From Bugula neritina (lineage: Eukaryota > Bryozoa > Gymnolaemata > Cheilostomatida > Bugulidae): DNA of 64,000 bases. Each line of letters begins with the position of its first letter. Within the stretch, counting starts at the first letter, position 1. The DNA lies in NCBI GenBank assembly GCA_964035545.1, contig OZ037772.1:9211150-9275149 (forward strand). The letters are read 5' to 3'. Shown in pieces: positions 1-13,201 of the stretch. Below the pieces are notes generated by a model. It saw nothing but the letters and a program-made list of their open reading frames with translations. It made no database searches and was not told the origin of the DNA. Made by a program: the position numbers and the translations under genes.

Positions 1-162
1 TTTACAAAAAAATTTTTGCAACCATGTTATTGAAAAAGTTCCTTGGCCTGGTGCTAAATATTGCATGTGAGTTGTATAGATTTGATTTTAATCATTGATT
101 TGCATAAATCTTCGCTTGAGGTTAGAAGCACATCGTAGGTGTTGTTCTGAGAGTTATCTCAC

Positions 163-3100
163 CTCTGTACGGGAGCCGTACCATGGGTAGTTTCTACCGT
201 CAGAATCACTTATCATTGGATAACCTCCTATAACAGGAAATAGAGACAGAATACATTTTTATAGGTTATAAATTTGTACAGAAAATTTCATAGACAACTC
301 ATATCTACACTAGGAATTGTATGTCTGGTTCCAAAGTGATACTAAATTGTTTGTCATAAGTAACAAAATACAAGGAGCTGATGCTTTTAGATTATAGGCA
401 AGTTCTTTAGTTTAAATATTGAGAACTTCGTAGCCTTAACATCTGCAAGCTTATTTTTCTTTTAGGTAAAAAACACTTGCATGTCACTAGGAAATTTTTT
501 TTAATAATTTTCTGTTTACTGCTTTTCCTTACATTTAATAGTTCAGCTCAGCAGAACAAAAAGCACTCAACAGCTATTATTCTTAGATTTTCTCAAATTC
601 AACCAGAGTTGATAAAAGGAAAACCCAAAAGTACCTGTTTTAAGTTCTGGGAATTCCCAGCTGGAGACTCCATAAGAACCGTAAGTGTTTAGAAACACCA
701 TGTCGGTACAGGCTTGTATCCACCCGACTTGCCAGGTTTCTTGTTCAGGAATCTGGGGTACCTTAACTGTTGCTGATGCCCTAAAACAATAACGAAAAAA
801 ACAGTTTTAAAAGTTTGGAGTTATCTTTTCGCAATCACATGGCTACCTTTTTTGTTATGTTGTTTTTTAATATGTTGTAGACCTTAATATGCCACATTAA
901 CAAAGATTAACTATCGACAAAAAGCATTTCAAATGCTTCAATTATATTCATAAACTTTTTGTTGAACACAATAAAAGAAAGACTATATATAGTTAAAATG
1001 TGAAAACTGATTTAATTTCAAAAAGCAAAACATATTAATTAAAGAACCAGCTTAAGACTTTATTACAAAAGCATGTTTTGACTAAAAACTTGATAATCTC
1101 CAAAGAATGAAGCACTTGAACGCATGAAACAATGGATGAAAGGTTTTGATACTTATTGATTTTCATCTTTTCATGATATAACCAAATTTTTTTATACTTG
1201 CACAATAATAAACTATGACATTGGATTAAGTAATAATGTAGAAAATAATAATAAATTGCTCTAATAACAGTCTGTAGAATTACGCCAGATGTAATAATAA
1301 ACTAGATAATCCCTATTGTGTTAATAATATGTCAAATGTGTTTTGCATAATTTTGACCATATTATAGGTTAGTCAATTATATCTCCGACACATCTCTTTG
1401 CTATACCCTCTCAGTTTATAACTTCTACTTCAACATTACTTGCCAACCAATCAAAAGAGCAACTAATAAAGTCTTAGTTAAAGCTTGTTACAAGCACACA
1501 GAGCCAAGTGGCTTTCATAACAGCTAAAGAGAAAAAAATTTTAGAAAATGCTGAGCTTATATACAGTAACTATCAAATATACAGTAACTGGCAAATATGC
1601 AGCTATAATAGCAAACAAGCAGTAACTGGCAAATATACAGCAATTAACTATCTTGAACTTGCTAGTTGCTGCATATTTGCTATAGCAAAAATGCAGCAAC
1701 TAGCAAATAAGTAGTAACTAGCAAATGTACAGCAACTTATAGCAAATGTAGTGCAATTGTATTAGATCTTTTAAAATTATAAACATTTGCAACATCTCAT
1801 AATTTTATACTGCTAGCTAAACTGTATGCAGTTATATCTAAACCTTTGTATAATAGTATATACTTAAGTTTACGGTATAGTTACCAACTTTACCTAAAAG
1901 ATTGATCATAAGTTACTATTTAAAGTGGAATTATAGCAGATATATCTGGTTATATTATGATTAAGCAGGGAATGTTGAAAGTCACAATCACTCACCTAAA
2001 ATGTGGAGTTCGATATTTGAGTACAGCTTGGGACCGTTCATCTATGCTAGTTGGTTTTTCATCTATGGTTGCGCTTAGATTAGTAATTGTAACTAATCCA
2101 TCTAAGTTCTGTGGAAGTTTATCCGGCCTCTTTCTGGTGGATGGTGTTAGACCTGATCGTCTGAAAAAGAAAAAGAAATTTTGTTAAGATTTCTTTATAA
2201 GCTATAATTTCGCTTTGTGCTATATATACTCTATTCAATACACCTTATGTTTTGAAATAATAAATATAAAATCAAGTATTACAAAAGCTGTACAATGTTG
2301 TTTATTATTTATTATGTAACACTAAAAAATGTGTTTACATGTTATTGTTATCGTTACGAATTAGCAAAGGTACGAATCAAAAACCTGCTGCAATTTTCTA
2401 TAAATGAAATAGCTGCTAATTTAATTCATTTGAGTCACTAACTGATGAATAGCAACTTATTATGGCAGAAATATTGTTAGAAGTAGCACTAAGTGGGGGT
2501 GACTTAGTGCAGACTTTTCATAAACACTATTGTCCAAACTCAAAGCCCCAACACCAAAAATTGATACCCCAAACGAATGCACTCAGTGACCACCAACTAG
2601 TTACTGCTTCTAGCAGTTTTCATATAACCGCTACAAATAGATGACACAGCTAGCACTGTTGGACATTGATTTTCTTATAAAGTAATATATAGTGAATTAC
2701 TGTATAGCAAAAGAATTCTTGGCAAACCGTTGTAAAATCTACAGATTAATATTAGTCATTCCAAAGTACAGTACTATCTTTTCAAAAAGTAGAACATATT
2801 AGAGTTACTAATTTATCTGACTCATTATAGAATTCATTCTAAATTATATCATTAATTTTTAATAAAGCTATATCTTTTGGCCAGTGACTCACAATTTGCT
2901 GTAACATAAATTTTTTTTTAAGATTTTGTTGATAATTGTGAAATTTTCAAACATGCATTCATAATCTGCATGTTCAACTCGCAGAAACATAAAGCATTAC
3001 ACTATAGTGGCTACTGGGGATTCTTAACACCACAGAGGATAACCATGTGTAGCAAGTGCTTTAGTGGTTGACGTCGAATTGCTCATCAAATGTATATTAA

Positions 3101-6100
3101 ATAATCTTTAAACTCCTTACAAGATACATATGATAAGATAAATGCAGATTATGAGTATTTAATTTTATTGACTTCCTTTATAATAAAGCTTTAAACCATT
3201 AGCTAGTAAGCGTAACTATAAGTAAAGTATCATTTTGAGTAGACAGTTGGTTTATATTTTAACACTTGCAAAAAGGAGATAAATTTAGAGTTTCAGTCAG
3301 AAATAAAAAGCACAGCATTAATTAATTATTTAAAAATAAGCAGTTATAAAATTAAAGAGGCTGCTCACAGGGATAGCGTCTACAAACCAACATGAGTTTT
3401 ATAAATGAAGCAGTTGTATATGCTCATCTTGACGTGGTCTAGGGGTAAGCGCATTTGCCTATAGTAAACGCGAAGTCATGAGTTTCAAACCCTGACAAAG
3501 GCCATTGGTGATGTTAGGAAGAGCATCCAGTCATAATTGCTCCTGTGCCTCACAGATGAACAAGTCCTTAGCCCGATTTAACAAAAACCCTTTCCATCAG
3601 ATTTTCTCACAGTGATGGGGACTATAAACTTGCGTGTTTTGTAAATAGACTAGTAGTTAGCTCACCTTGGTATACTGTGACTAGAACCAGCAGAGCTGTG
3701 TTTAGAACTCTTCTTACTGTGACTGGGAGACCGAGAGGAAAGGGACGTGAATGTGTGAGTGCTTGATGCCGCATTTGACTGAAAAAGATAAGATAACTCT
3801 TAACATTCTGACATAACAATAGATTGGTTGCAGGATATGGAAAAAATCTAAAACTTACACACAGGTAATATCCTATTTAAGTTAGATATTTTTGGGAAGT
3901 CTGCTTATTTGCAATTACAATGTATATGCTATTTTTCACAAAAACACTCAAATAAATTTTTTATGTATTGAAAAATAAGCCTCAATCTTGATGTTTTTAA
4001 ATATTATATATTGACTTTTGTCATAGTTGAAACTAATTTGCATGCAGCATGTATCACTGTAGGTGAAACCCCTTTTATTCACACAGATTCATAGAACCTA
4101 TAAGTGTTGTGTGAAAATCCTTTTGGCAAATTTAATCCAACTTAATTTTACTTGATTGCTTTTTGACCGCTATCAGTGTTACATGAATCATAAATGAGTC
4201 ATGCCGAAATTTCACATCTATACCATTATTGATTGTGAGTGAATTGCTTGGACCACTTTACCAACTACATTATTGCCCAATACCTTTAGAGTTGGCTAAC
4301 TTTAGATGCAGCCTTATCAGACTAGATAATTTTAACTACGGTAGTAATAATTGGTTTTTTAAATAAACTAATCAAAATAAGCAAAGTTTTATTTACACCA
4401 AAAAATATATTCTCGGTGATCTAAACAAGCAAAGGGAGCAGCCGTGGTCTAGGGGTTTATAGAGTGTTTGCCTAGTAAACACGAAGTCATGGGTTTGAGG
4501 CCGGACAAAAGTTATTGGTGATGTTAGGAAGAGCATCCAGTCATAATTGCTCCAGTGCCTCATCTAAACAAGTCCTTAGCCAGTTCTAACAAAATCCCTT
4601 CCCATCAGGGGTTTCTCAAAGGAATAGTGACTATTTTTTAAAACATGCAATTGAAAATATAGTAATGCAACTTTTAGGTGATTGCATTTGTTCAAATACA
4701 AAAAATATCTCCTTAAGGAATGAGTTTGATTTATTTAAATTTCTGTTTTTTTTTAATTTTGTCATCCAGGGTCTTAAAAGGAATCCCGAAAGGATGTCTA
4801 AACTGAAGATGTCATGCATCAGAGTTGACAGTGACTGCTCTGTAAACCACAGAGTTATGAGTTTCCACTCATACAATGCAAGAGTTTATTTCTACTCACA
4901 GCTGTAAGTTCAAGAATAAAAGCAAAAAAGCAACATCTTCTTTAAGTTTCGGTATTTCCAGCTCATCACAATTCATGCCAATAAAATTGCATTAATTGTT
5001 TATGTTAATGGAGTTGAAGTATAGCATGAAAGTATTAAAAGAAACTTAATTTCTAAATCAAACATCTATTTGAGCTTTCAATGAATCTAGATTATATGCA
5101 TGCAGTTTTTCATAAAATTACACAATATAATAATATTATATTATATTATATTATATAGTATAATATTATATTATATTGTATTGTATAATATTATATTATA
5201 TTATATTGTATTATATTATATTATAAATACACAAGATTAAATTTTCATCTTTTAGAGTTTGAATTGACGCTTTAAAATGAAAGGGTATATAACATTACTT
5301 ACATTAATATAATACTTTCGTTGTTTAGTAAACAAACTTAGTTGTAATATATCTTTAAGTCAAAAGTATCTACCAAAGCTTATAAATGATGTGTTTAAAG
5401 CAAAGTCCTGCATAATGTGACAGGCTGCATGTGGCAGTTAGTTGCATCATAAATTAAGATTATTAGATTAAGCAAATTACTTCGAACTAGACTTTTGCCC
5501 CAGTCTGTCTGATATTTAAAACGACCTAGCTTAGGTTATATTAAACCTTTAAGTTACCCATTTGTTGGTAGATAAATACTTTTAAAAAGATTACTGTAGT
5601 AATTGAACTTCTAAATGAAATGATTTAAAGATTTAGTTGTCTGTATTTATTGCACAGTGTCACACATTTCGCAATATTTCATCTTAAGCTTTAAGAACTG
5701 CAATTTCAGATCAAATTGAGAATGTTTTGTAAATTACAGCTCACTAGTTTAAACAAATGTTGTGAATTTATTAAGAGAAGCAAATAGTGGATAATTTATC
5801 TACACATCTTTAGGTTTTAATCCCCGTTTTATATACAAAGTTAGTTCCCAAAGGTAATGCATGCAGATATTTATTTAAACTGTTTTCTTGTTGATTAACA
5901 TTTCATTAAAAATTTACCATTTAACAAACTATTTTGATCTAAAACCAACCATAAGTCTATAAATAATATAATGAAATCTTCCAACCACTTTTTGCTAGCA
6001 ATAAAATAAAGTATAAACTTGAAACCAGTGCTGTCAACAAAACTATTCAAACTTTTAACCAAATATATTTTTCATAGTAGTGGTTTTTGTCCCTTACCAA

Positions 6101-7261
6101 CTTTTATTGCAAAAGTTTGGCTTTTTTGGCTATTTTTAAAATCATGGCATATCACATACTATTATCTGAACTGCCATGTGAGAAGCTTTTTTAAATTGTT
6201 ATTTTTAGCACATCAAATAAATCAATTTTTGATTTGTTTGGGGTAATTTGCAGTTGTTTGCAGCAATGACAATTCTTCCAAGTGAAAAACGTTGCAGAAA
6301 AACTAGATTCTTAGTATTATGGTATAAGACTACAAAAACTAATATATAGTTGTGCTTGTACATAATTCAGAAGTTTTTCAACATAGTATTATTACATTTA
6401 TCAAAATTTCAAAATATTCTGCTATTGCATATAGCATAAAATCAATCTCATAAATTATTATTTTAGAACATTAATTACCAGGCTTTCTACTGAAATCTTC
6501 AATACTTCACTTACGTACTAATAATTGATAATCGATTTTAATTGCTTTTGGGTCAATTATCTCAATGTGGTGTCTTAACATTTACTTTGATCCCAGGTCT
6601 AACTAGTTAAGTATCCAATGCATAAATTTACCATCAGCTACATTTCACATGTTACAAGTAAAGTTATAGAATAGCAGGTGGTTAAAAGGAAGGGTGACTT
6701 CTTTTGACAGGTTTGCATGGGTTGGTGCTTCCACCTCATTTGCTACTCATTGTACTGATAACAACTGTTAATGTTTCATGCTGTAAGGGCCATAAACCTT
6801 ATGGTTTAAGTTTTGTATTAACTAAGTGCACTTGTAATTATATCAGCTATATTGTTTTATACTTATTTGCACTAGTTGCATTTTGCTACCGCTACCGCTG
6901 CTGCTGCTGCTGCTACTGCTACTGCTACTGCTACTGCTACTGCTACTGCTACTGCTACTGCTACTGCTACTGCTACTGCTACTGCTACTGCTACTGCTAC
7001 TGCTACTGCTACTGCTACTGCTACTGCTACTGCTACTGCTACTGCTACTGCTACTGCTACTGCTACTGCTACTGCTACTGCTACTGCTACTGCTACTGCT
7101 ACTGCTACTGCTACTGCTACTGCTACTGCTACTGCTACTGCTACTGCTACTGCTACTGCTACTGCTACTACCACTACTATAACTACCTACTACCTCTATC
7201 ATATACTTACTCTGTTTATAGAATCTGCATTGTGTCTACTACTACTACCACTTGCTCCCAT
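163..7261 (-). CDS. FAM78: FAM78-like protein, N-terminal 180 codons (gene runs off left edge)
   Basis: Coding exons in transcript order are 7211-7261, 3666-3778, 1996-2160, 635-780 and 163-227; all have GT-AG junctions and matching phases (540 coding bases). The core resembles vertebrate FAM78A/B as I remember it: an ATIDE segment, LKYRTPHF, then ETWQVGWIQAC, SSWEFPEL and ISDSDGRNYPWYG. FAM78 is a conserved animal family of poorly known function. The start is the ATG at 7259-7261, giving MGASGSSSR; glycine 2 and serine 6 fit an N-myristoylation signal, so membrane attachment is possible. Exons 1-3 add a Ser/Arg/Lys-rich extension of about 70 residues ahead of the conserved part, much longer than in vertebrate proteins. 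The remaining C-terminal part should lie left of base 1. Family assignment is strong; myristoylation and the extension's role are inference. Confidence 0.85.
3428..3638 (+). mobile_element. tRNA-derived SINE, copy 1
   Basis: A member of the family found throughout this window. It has a tRNA-like head with an A-box-like TGGTCTAGGGG and a decayed B box (GTTTCAAACCC), then a unique body starting near GGTGATGTTAGGAAGAGCATC and ending near GGTGACTATAAAC. It lies in FAM78 intron 1. Confidence 0.85.
4436..4645 (+). mobile_element. tRNA-derived SINE, copy 2
   Basis: Same head (GCAGCCGTGGTCTAGGGG) and body as the other copies. The B box is altered (GGTTTGAGGCC). In FAM78 intron 1. Confidence 0.85.
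5125..5226. repeat. AT-rich TATAT low-complexity array
   Basis: About 100 bases of irregular TTATA/TATTA pentamers in FAM78 intron 1. The short ORFs overlapping the rest of this intron have no coding features. Confidence 0.85.
6893..7172. repeat. Hexanucleotide array (TACTGC)n in FAM78 intron 1
   Basis: About 46 near-perfect copies of TACTGC, passing into irregular TAC-rich sequence up to about 7200. It lies in the first intron of the FAM78-like gene and starts roughly 40 bases inside the donor at 7205-7210. Long open frames run through it on both strands only because the unit contains no stop codon. Confidence 0.95.
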
Positions 7262-7400
7262 CTCTTCTGTACGGACACACAGCAACTGGAAGAGTTTAGC
7301 TCGGATTGAGTGACGGCTAGACTTGAGCAGAGCTGGGTCACACTCCAAGCCCTCCAACCCGTATTCTGTAAAAGACACTCTCAGTCTTCATATGCATTTC
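7262..7400 (-). promoter_or_regulatory. Probable 5' UTR/promoter region of FAM78-like gene
   Basis: The stretch just upstream of the FAM78 start codon is noticeably less AT-rich than the flanks, consistent with a 5' UTR or core promoter. No TATA box or other defined element was recognised, so this is positional inference. Confidence 0.3.
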
Positions 7401-10400
7401 ATAGATATTGTGTAGTCTCCTAATACACGTCAGCATGCTTGCTTATTAAACCTCAGGATTTTCCAAAAGTTTGGTTAGGAACATTAAGTCATGCATTCAG
7501 ATATGATTTTTTTGCCATAATGGCAATTTCTGTTGATTTAGCAGAAGGTTTTTGCAAACCAAATTTTTTACCAGAAATTTGTTGTTTATAGCCCAAAACA
7601 TTAATGAAATATCTGATCAATTTATTCACAACTTTACGTTCCATGCAAATTCTGTTCAGAAACCAAAAGTGGTTTTTTTGGGCATAATTGCTTATAAGTT
7701 CTTTCTTGTTTCAACGGCCTGGCCTGCAGTTCCCTTTTTGCATCTTACGATAAAGGTATCTACATATCTAGTCTTGCTCTCTGGCTCTAAGTTTACAATC
7801 AAACTGCGAATATTTTTCAGAAGCAACTCTGCAGACTGTTTTTACATATCAGTAGCTTTAAAGTTAGAAATGACAGAAATCAATCCTTCTACTTAATTTT
7901 ATGGGAAATCTAGGTCAGAATATTAGTTAGATTCAAGTCATCGTATTAGCTACTTTTAAGTCACAGTACTGTGACATTCAAGTCATTACTGCAGGATATT
8001 TAAGTTATAGCATAGCATATCTTAGCATAAGCTCCATTCAAGTCATAGTATAATACCTATTATTAGAGTTTTAAAGCAAATCTCAAACTGTCTTGTCTTG
8101 TAGTTTCCTAATAAAAATGACCAAAGAAAATAATTTATCATTTGAATACTTTTTGATCAAAGCTTTTAGAAGCACTGACAATGATATATGTCTATAATTT
8201 CTAGTCATATTTATACAGTGTCAAGTGAATTATGTTAATTTTCATAAAAACATAGCTCTTGAAATAGACAGAAATTAAAACTAGGAATCTAATTTCACTC
8301 TGTTAATCATGCGGCAAAGGAAAAAAGAACCAGTTGGCAATTTATTGGTTGGTGCATCATTAATTACTTTTCACTTAAGAAACTATTGCAAAATATTGTT
8401 GTAGTGTCACTTCACAGGCATATGTTGCAATTAAGACAAGGACTAAAAATACACATTGCAAAATACTTTAAGAAAAGAAATGGTGAGCACTGGCAAAAAA
8501 CATGATTTCTTCTAACAAGTCCTTCCTGCCATGAATGATCAAACAGTATTTAGTCCCCTATACGACTTCTATACTCAATATCTTTATGTCTGGTCACAAA
8601 AAGTATGATAAAATAAATTTCTTTCCATTATTAACATCAGATGAAAAAATATCTATAAATAAATAACCATCATTATAAACAACATCAGTACAAAGTTTAA
8701 AGTTTGCATGCTCCTAATATTATCTTTTAATTTGTCACAATGATGGAATTAAACTTGTAATCAAACAGTTGGAGTGATGGAATCTACAGCATTAAACCTA
8801 TTATATTGACATAAAGTAGACAGAACAGTGAAAGAACAAACTAAGGGATGTTGGTTGACAAGCTGTATGGTAGATTGTATATTACATATTAGCAGAACTG
8901 TAACTTTTGATCCATATGCAAAAAAGCTTGAAAGAAAAGCAATATTAATTAATGTATTTTAATCTGATTACAATTTAAAATCTGGCTGTAATTCCTTTGG
9001 TCACAAACATGGCACTGACAAATATTTGACATTTTCTTAACCAGTCACTTAAATTTGGAGGCTCAAGCTTATATTATCCATGTGATCAAGTAAGACATGC
9101 CTAATGTGTCAGTAAACTTGGTGCTGAACAGAAGTTAATCTAGTCATGCTCAATTAGAATGGAGATAAAACATATTGCTTTACAATGTCCTAGATGCAAA
9201 TTAAAGCTGCAAAGTCTCAACACGGCATATGCATATTCATTATTGTTGCATATTTTATACAAGGTCAATTACAGGAGTGCATGCATCTTGTGTCGCTTAT
9301 ACTACATGTTGTTACATGAACTTTTCACTCACGGACTAAGCTCTGAAGAGCATGAGCTTATATATAATCTTGCTTTAAAATGATCTTTTAATAAACAAGT
9401 TCAAATATGTTTTATGAACCTACACAAGTTTATAGTCTTTATCTCTGTGAAAAGCCCAGATGGAAAAAGTTTTGTTAAAACAGGCTAAGGACTTATTTTT
9501 ATGTGGCACTGGAAAAATTATGATTGGATAATCTTCCTAACATCATTAATAGCCTTTGCTGGGGATCAAACCCATGTCTTCTTGTTTACTATAAGTCAGT
9601 GCTCTAACCCCTATCACCTGTTTAGATACATGTCATGTTTTTATATAAATCAACTGAGACCAAGTTTCACTAGAAGCAGAAGATCAAAAGGTGAAAAGAT
9701 TAAACATGCAATTAATATAATTTTCTCCAGCAGATGATACATAAAAAAGCAAAAAATTAATTTCTTGGAAACCAAGTTTAATTTTCCCAAAAGATTATTT
9801 TATCGTCTTTACTAAGCAGTTCACGACATTGCTATATATGCAAATCACAGATTTAGCTAATTCTTTGCAACAAAAAAGCTATGCCACATCCTATTATGTA
9901 ATCATTGTGTAACAATTTCAAACACAAGTAACTATTCCATGCTAAGGCATTTTTAATCCTGTCGTTTTGCAAGTCCTATATAGTCTGACATGGAGTCTAT
10001 AATTATTAAAATTAACTTCAACTGCAAACAAATTCAAAGCTCATGTTAAAATATGCCTTTTAGTAAGTGGCTAAGCTATACTTTAGCTGTATACATTCTA
10101 GTTACCATTTTCAGTGCAAGAAGCTCAGGGTACTTAAAGTAATCTGTGTTTAGCAATAAGCCATTCTCTACATGTAGAAATATTTAAGCAATCTTGCAGT
10201 GTAGCATATTGTGAAATTTAAAATGGAGTTTACAGAGTCAATTTTGGTTGGCCTTATGCAGTTTAGACTTCGTTTCTGAAGCCATGCTTATGCTCAAAAG
10301 ATGAAGATGGATTAAACATGCCACATCTTTCAAATTTTAAATCCGTTATGCTTTTGTTTGCAGCTTGAAATAATGTATATAGTTTAGACTCTTTTTGAGT

Positions 10401-10582
10401 GTATTACAAGCTGTATAATATTTTCAACTGTAACTTTTATCCTGCATTTTTGCAACTTGAAAACACTTCAAAGATTTTCACTCAAGTGTATGGATAACAA
10501 AGAGGTTTTGCATTAGACTGCAATAACAATAAAGTCATGAAATAAACTTCTTTCCTTTTTCTCGTTTCAACAGCCAACTAAC
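7401..10582. other. No gene recognised
   Basis: AT-rich sequence between the FAM78 start and the exon at 10583. It holds one minus-strand SINE (9424-9634) and nothing else I can support. Further exons of the 10583-11195 gene could be hidden here. Confidence 0.5.
9424..9634 (-). mobile_element. tRNA-derived SINE, copy 3 (diverged)
   Basis: Reverse-orientation copy. The body reads AGTTTATAGTCTTTATC then GGCTAAGGACTTATTT, and the tRNA-like head ends near GCTCTAACCCC. Several positions are mutated. Confidence 0.75.
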
Positions 10583-10718
10583 CTGTTCTGCAGGGATTAC
10601 TCTTGGATGCATTGTTACTGCAATCCGTACAACAATGACATTTGGGTCTTTCCGTACGTCTCCATTTTCTATCAGAGCCTCTCTTTCTATCCATTTGTTA
10701 ATAATATCCTTACAGAAC
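10583..10718 (-). CDS. Probable internal exon of an unrecognised gene
   Basis: An open 136-base segment with an AG acceptor before 10718 and a GTTAGT donor after 10583. It encodes 45 residues beginning FCKDIINKWIEREALIENG and ending MHPRVIPAEQ. The composition (charged and hydrophobic residues, no low complexity) looks like a real folded protein. I do not recognise the family. It probably follows the open segment at 10917-11195, but no clear linking donor with the required phase was seen, and no downstream exon was found. Confidence 0.45.
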
Positions 10719-10916
10719 CTTTGTCAAATGTGTTTATAGATTTTACAGCTGCTGTCAACCATTAGAAGTCCTCCAATATATGCTTTGTAGAAGCAGTTTT
10801 TCCTATTACTGATAGCGACTTTTAGTCACAACTTGGTATATCGGTATATGCACTTCTTAAATAAAGTTTTGTTTAAAACCAGGAGCATTGATAGTAGCCT
10901 TAGTCAAAGATGTCTT

Positions 10917-11195
10917 TCAAAGATTGAGAATCACTGTTCCTGAAGTAAACTGAAGAGGGACCAACTGGGAAGCAGTGTTAGTAAAAAGCACTCCTGGCGT
11001 TACTAGCAGAAGATAACTAGTCGTTATAGCCAGTATACACTCCTGAATCTCTCCACCTCTGTGATTTATTGCGGTTAGTTCAATCAACCGAGACAACTTA
11101 CGAAACAACTCCTCAAGTGGCGTAGAGACCCGATTACCATAACCCATGAGGAATTCTAACATTTCGTTACGCATATATTTGTAATTACGTGCCAT
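10917..11195 (-). CDS. Probable first coding exon of an unrecognised gene
   Basis: This open segment starts with an ATG at 11193-11195 that follows an in-frame stop. It encodes MARNYKYMRNEMLEFLMGYG, then a Leu-rich amphipathic part (LEELFRKLSRLIEL) and a hydrophobic stretch (ILAITTSYLLLV). The first 65 or so residues look like genuine protein. The end (to a TGA at 10917-10919) may be intron read-through, with the real exon ending at an unlocated donor. No family was recognised. Confidence 0.45.
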   Translation of the reverse strand: MARNYKYMRNEMLEFLMGYGNRVSTPLEELFRKLSRLIELTAINHRGGEIQECILAITTSYLLLVTPGVLFTNTASQLVPLQFTSGTVILNL

Positions 11196-11213
11196 CAGAG
11201 TTAAAGGTTATTG

Positions 11214-12434
11214 CGAGATATCAAAGCCACACAATGGGAAGTGATGAGAACAATTTGCACCATCTATACAAAGATAATTATTATACTCTTGTTTTGCTGA
11301 TAGCAACTGAAACCCTGCATTGTTGTTAATGTGAATAATCAAGTGTTGGTAGATAGCCTTGTTATCATGTCCTGTGTTCATTTCTAAATGATAAACAGCC
11401 TCAATCTTTGAGTTTTCTATTATAGAAAAACCAAGGCTATATTTTTAACAGCTACCAAATGTTTAAATATAGCCTCAAAAACTGAATACTGTGATAATTT
11501 GTGCCTTTTTATCTACAAAATGTTACACGCATTATCTTACAAAAATCACACATGTTTGTAGTCACTTTCCCTGTGAGAACCCTTGACAGGCTAAGAAATT
11601 ATTTATATGCAGCACAGAAGCAATTATATATGACTGAATGTCTAACATCATCAATGGCCTATATTAGAATTATTGTATATTAAAAGCATAAAAGACATGC
11701 TTACATATTTATAGAACTTGATTATACTAGAAGAGCATATTTATTTGTGCTGTATTTGTTGTAGTGTTAAGTGTACTTCAAAATTAGCTTTTTCGAGAAA
11801 TTAACAAAAATAAAAGCACCCAATAATTCTTACAAAATGAACTTTAGAATTCTGAAACAACTAGGGTGAGTCAAATTTAGAAATTTCACTTCGAGTAGCA
11901 AAATATGCTATATGCTATGCTGTACTATATAGTACATGCTATATGATATGCGCTATAATATTATATATCTGCCGTATGCTGTGTGCTATATGCGGTGTCC
12001 TGTATATGCTGCATATGTGATACTGTGTATTATATATATGCTACATGCTGTCTACTATACGCTGTAAATATTATACGTTGCACGATATTTATTAAAGCAA
12101 AAGTTACTAAAAGCATTAAATGGTACATGGCATGAACTGTTCTTTGTTATTATGTAGAGTAAGGAAAAAAGCTATTTTTAGTCAATAATTGTGTCTTTAA
12201 GAATATCAAATATAACTATTTCTGATAAATAGATATTAAAATGCTGCAGTTCTAAAGATAGAATGTGCATTGTAAAACTTAATTCGAATTTGCACTTATT
12301 TAAAACCCATACATAACAATTATATTGTCAATAAAACTTTTAATAGTGACAAATTTATGTTTAAAAGCAGAAAAGTTGACACCATATTACTTAGTAACTC
12401 TTAGAGGAAGTTTGACTGCACCTATTGCCCATAA
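11214..12434. other. No gene recognised; one SINE fragment and low-complexity DNA
   Basis: Contains a decayed minus-strand SINE body at about 11548-11665 and a TATGC/ATATG-rich stretch at about 11920-12070. No other feature is supported. Confidence 0.5.
11548..11665 (-). mobile_element. tRNA-derived SINE, copy 4 (fragment)
   Basis: Only the SINE body is recognisable (TAGTCACTTTCCCTGTGAGAA through AACATCATCAATGGCC, reverse orientation). The tRNA-like head is missing. Confidence 0.6.
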
Positions 12435-13201
12435 CACACTACAGTCGAAACGCGACTGTGGCGGCCATTTTGGAGCTGCTTGCGCATGCCTTCAACGTCA
12501 CGTCCTACTTTTTGCTGGTCACACTACAGTTCACTACGAACGATGAAAGCTAACTGTCTCTAGTCTCGCAGTAAACTTTTAAACCAATAGGAATGCCATA
12601 AACCAGTTTCTGCAGTATCCACAGTAACCAACAATTAATCTTAGCGCAATTTTTTGAGATTTACTAGCATAATTTAATAAGATTTTCTAGTTATTTTTAT
12701 TCTAATTTACTAGCTTCAACTATTCAAAATTACTAGCTTTATTTAATGATATTACTTAGCTTTATTCAAGCTCATTCACTAGCCTAAAGAACTAAATAGT
12801 TATAGTACGCTAATAAAATTCAACCAAATTAGAAAAACTAAATATGCAGATAAAATTTAGCAAAATTTATCTAATGAATACTTATTTTCATGATTTATTG
12901 AAACTTTCATACATAACTTCATCATAATTATTTTAAAAGTAAATTAATATAATTTTCGAAGAACCAAATCAAATAATAATGCTCGCTAGTAGCACGTGGA
13001 AAAAGTAAAAGCACTTAACCAATCAGGGTTTACCTGGCCAGTCAGTGATTGGCTGATCGCTCAACTTCAGCGATGACAGTTGAACATGTTGAACTTTCAT
13101 CGCATCGCGAAAAACTGACAGTTGCGTTCAGTTGTGACGTCACAGAGGTCAACGCTTAGCCTCGAAAACGCGTTCAAGATGGCCGTTTTGACTGTAGTGT
13201 G
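12435..13201. mobile_element. Non-autonomous terminal-inverted-repeat DNA element, 767 bp
   Basis: The left end starts CACACTACAGTC and the right end finishes GACTGTAGTGTG. The match continues imperfectly inward for about 35 bases (GCGGCCATTTTG on the left, CAAGATGGCCGTTTTG on the right). A third CACACTACAGT copy lies at about 12521. The element is richer in CG dinucleotides near both ends than its surroundings. There is no transposase ORF. I could not see a clean target-site duplication, so the superfamily is undetermined. Confidence 0.75.

Noticed and set aside
1957-2187. Plus-strand 76-residue ORF
   Set aside because: Shadow of FAM78 exon 1996-2160 on the minus strand, which has clear splice signals and homology.
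6704-7313. Long ORFs encoding poly-Leu, Ala-Thr, Cys-Tyr, Ser or Val-Ala
   Set aside because: They are the frames of the (TACTGC)n array in FAM78 intron 1; the repeat has no stop codon, and no coding features lie outside it.
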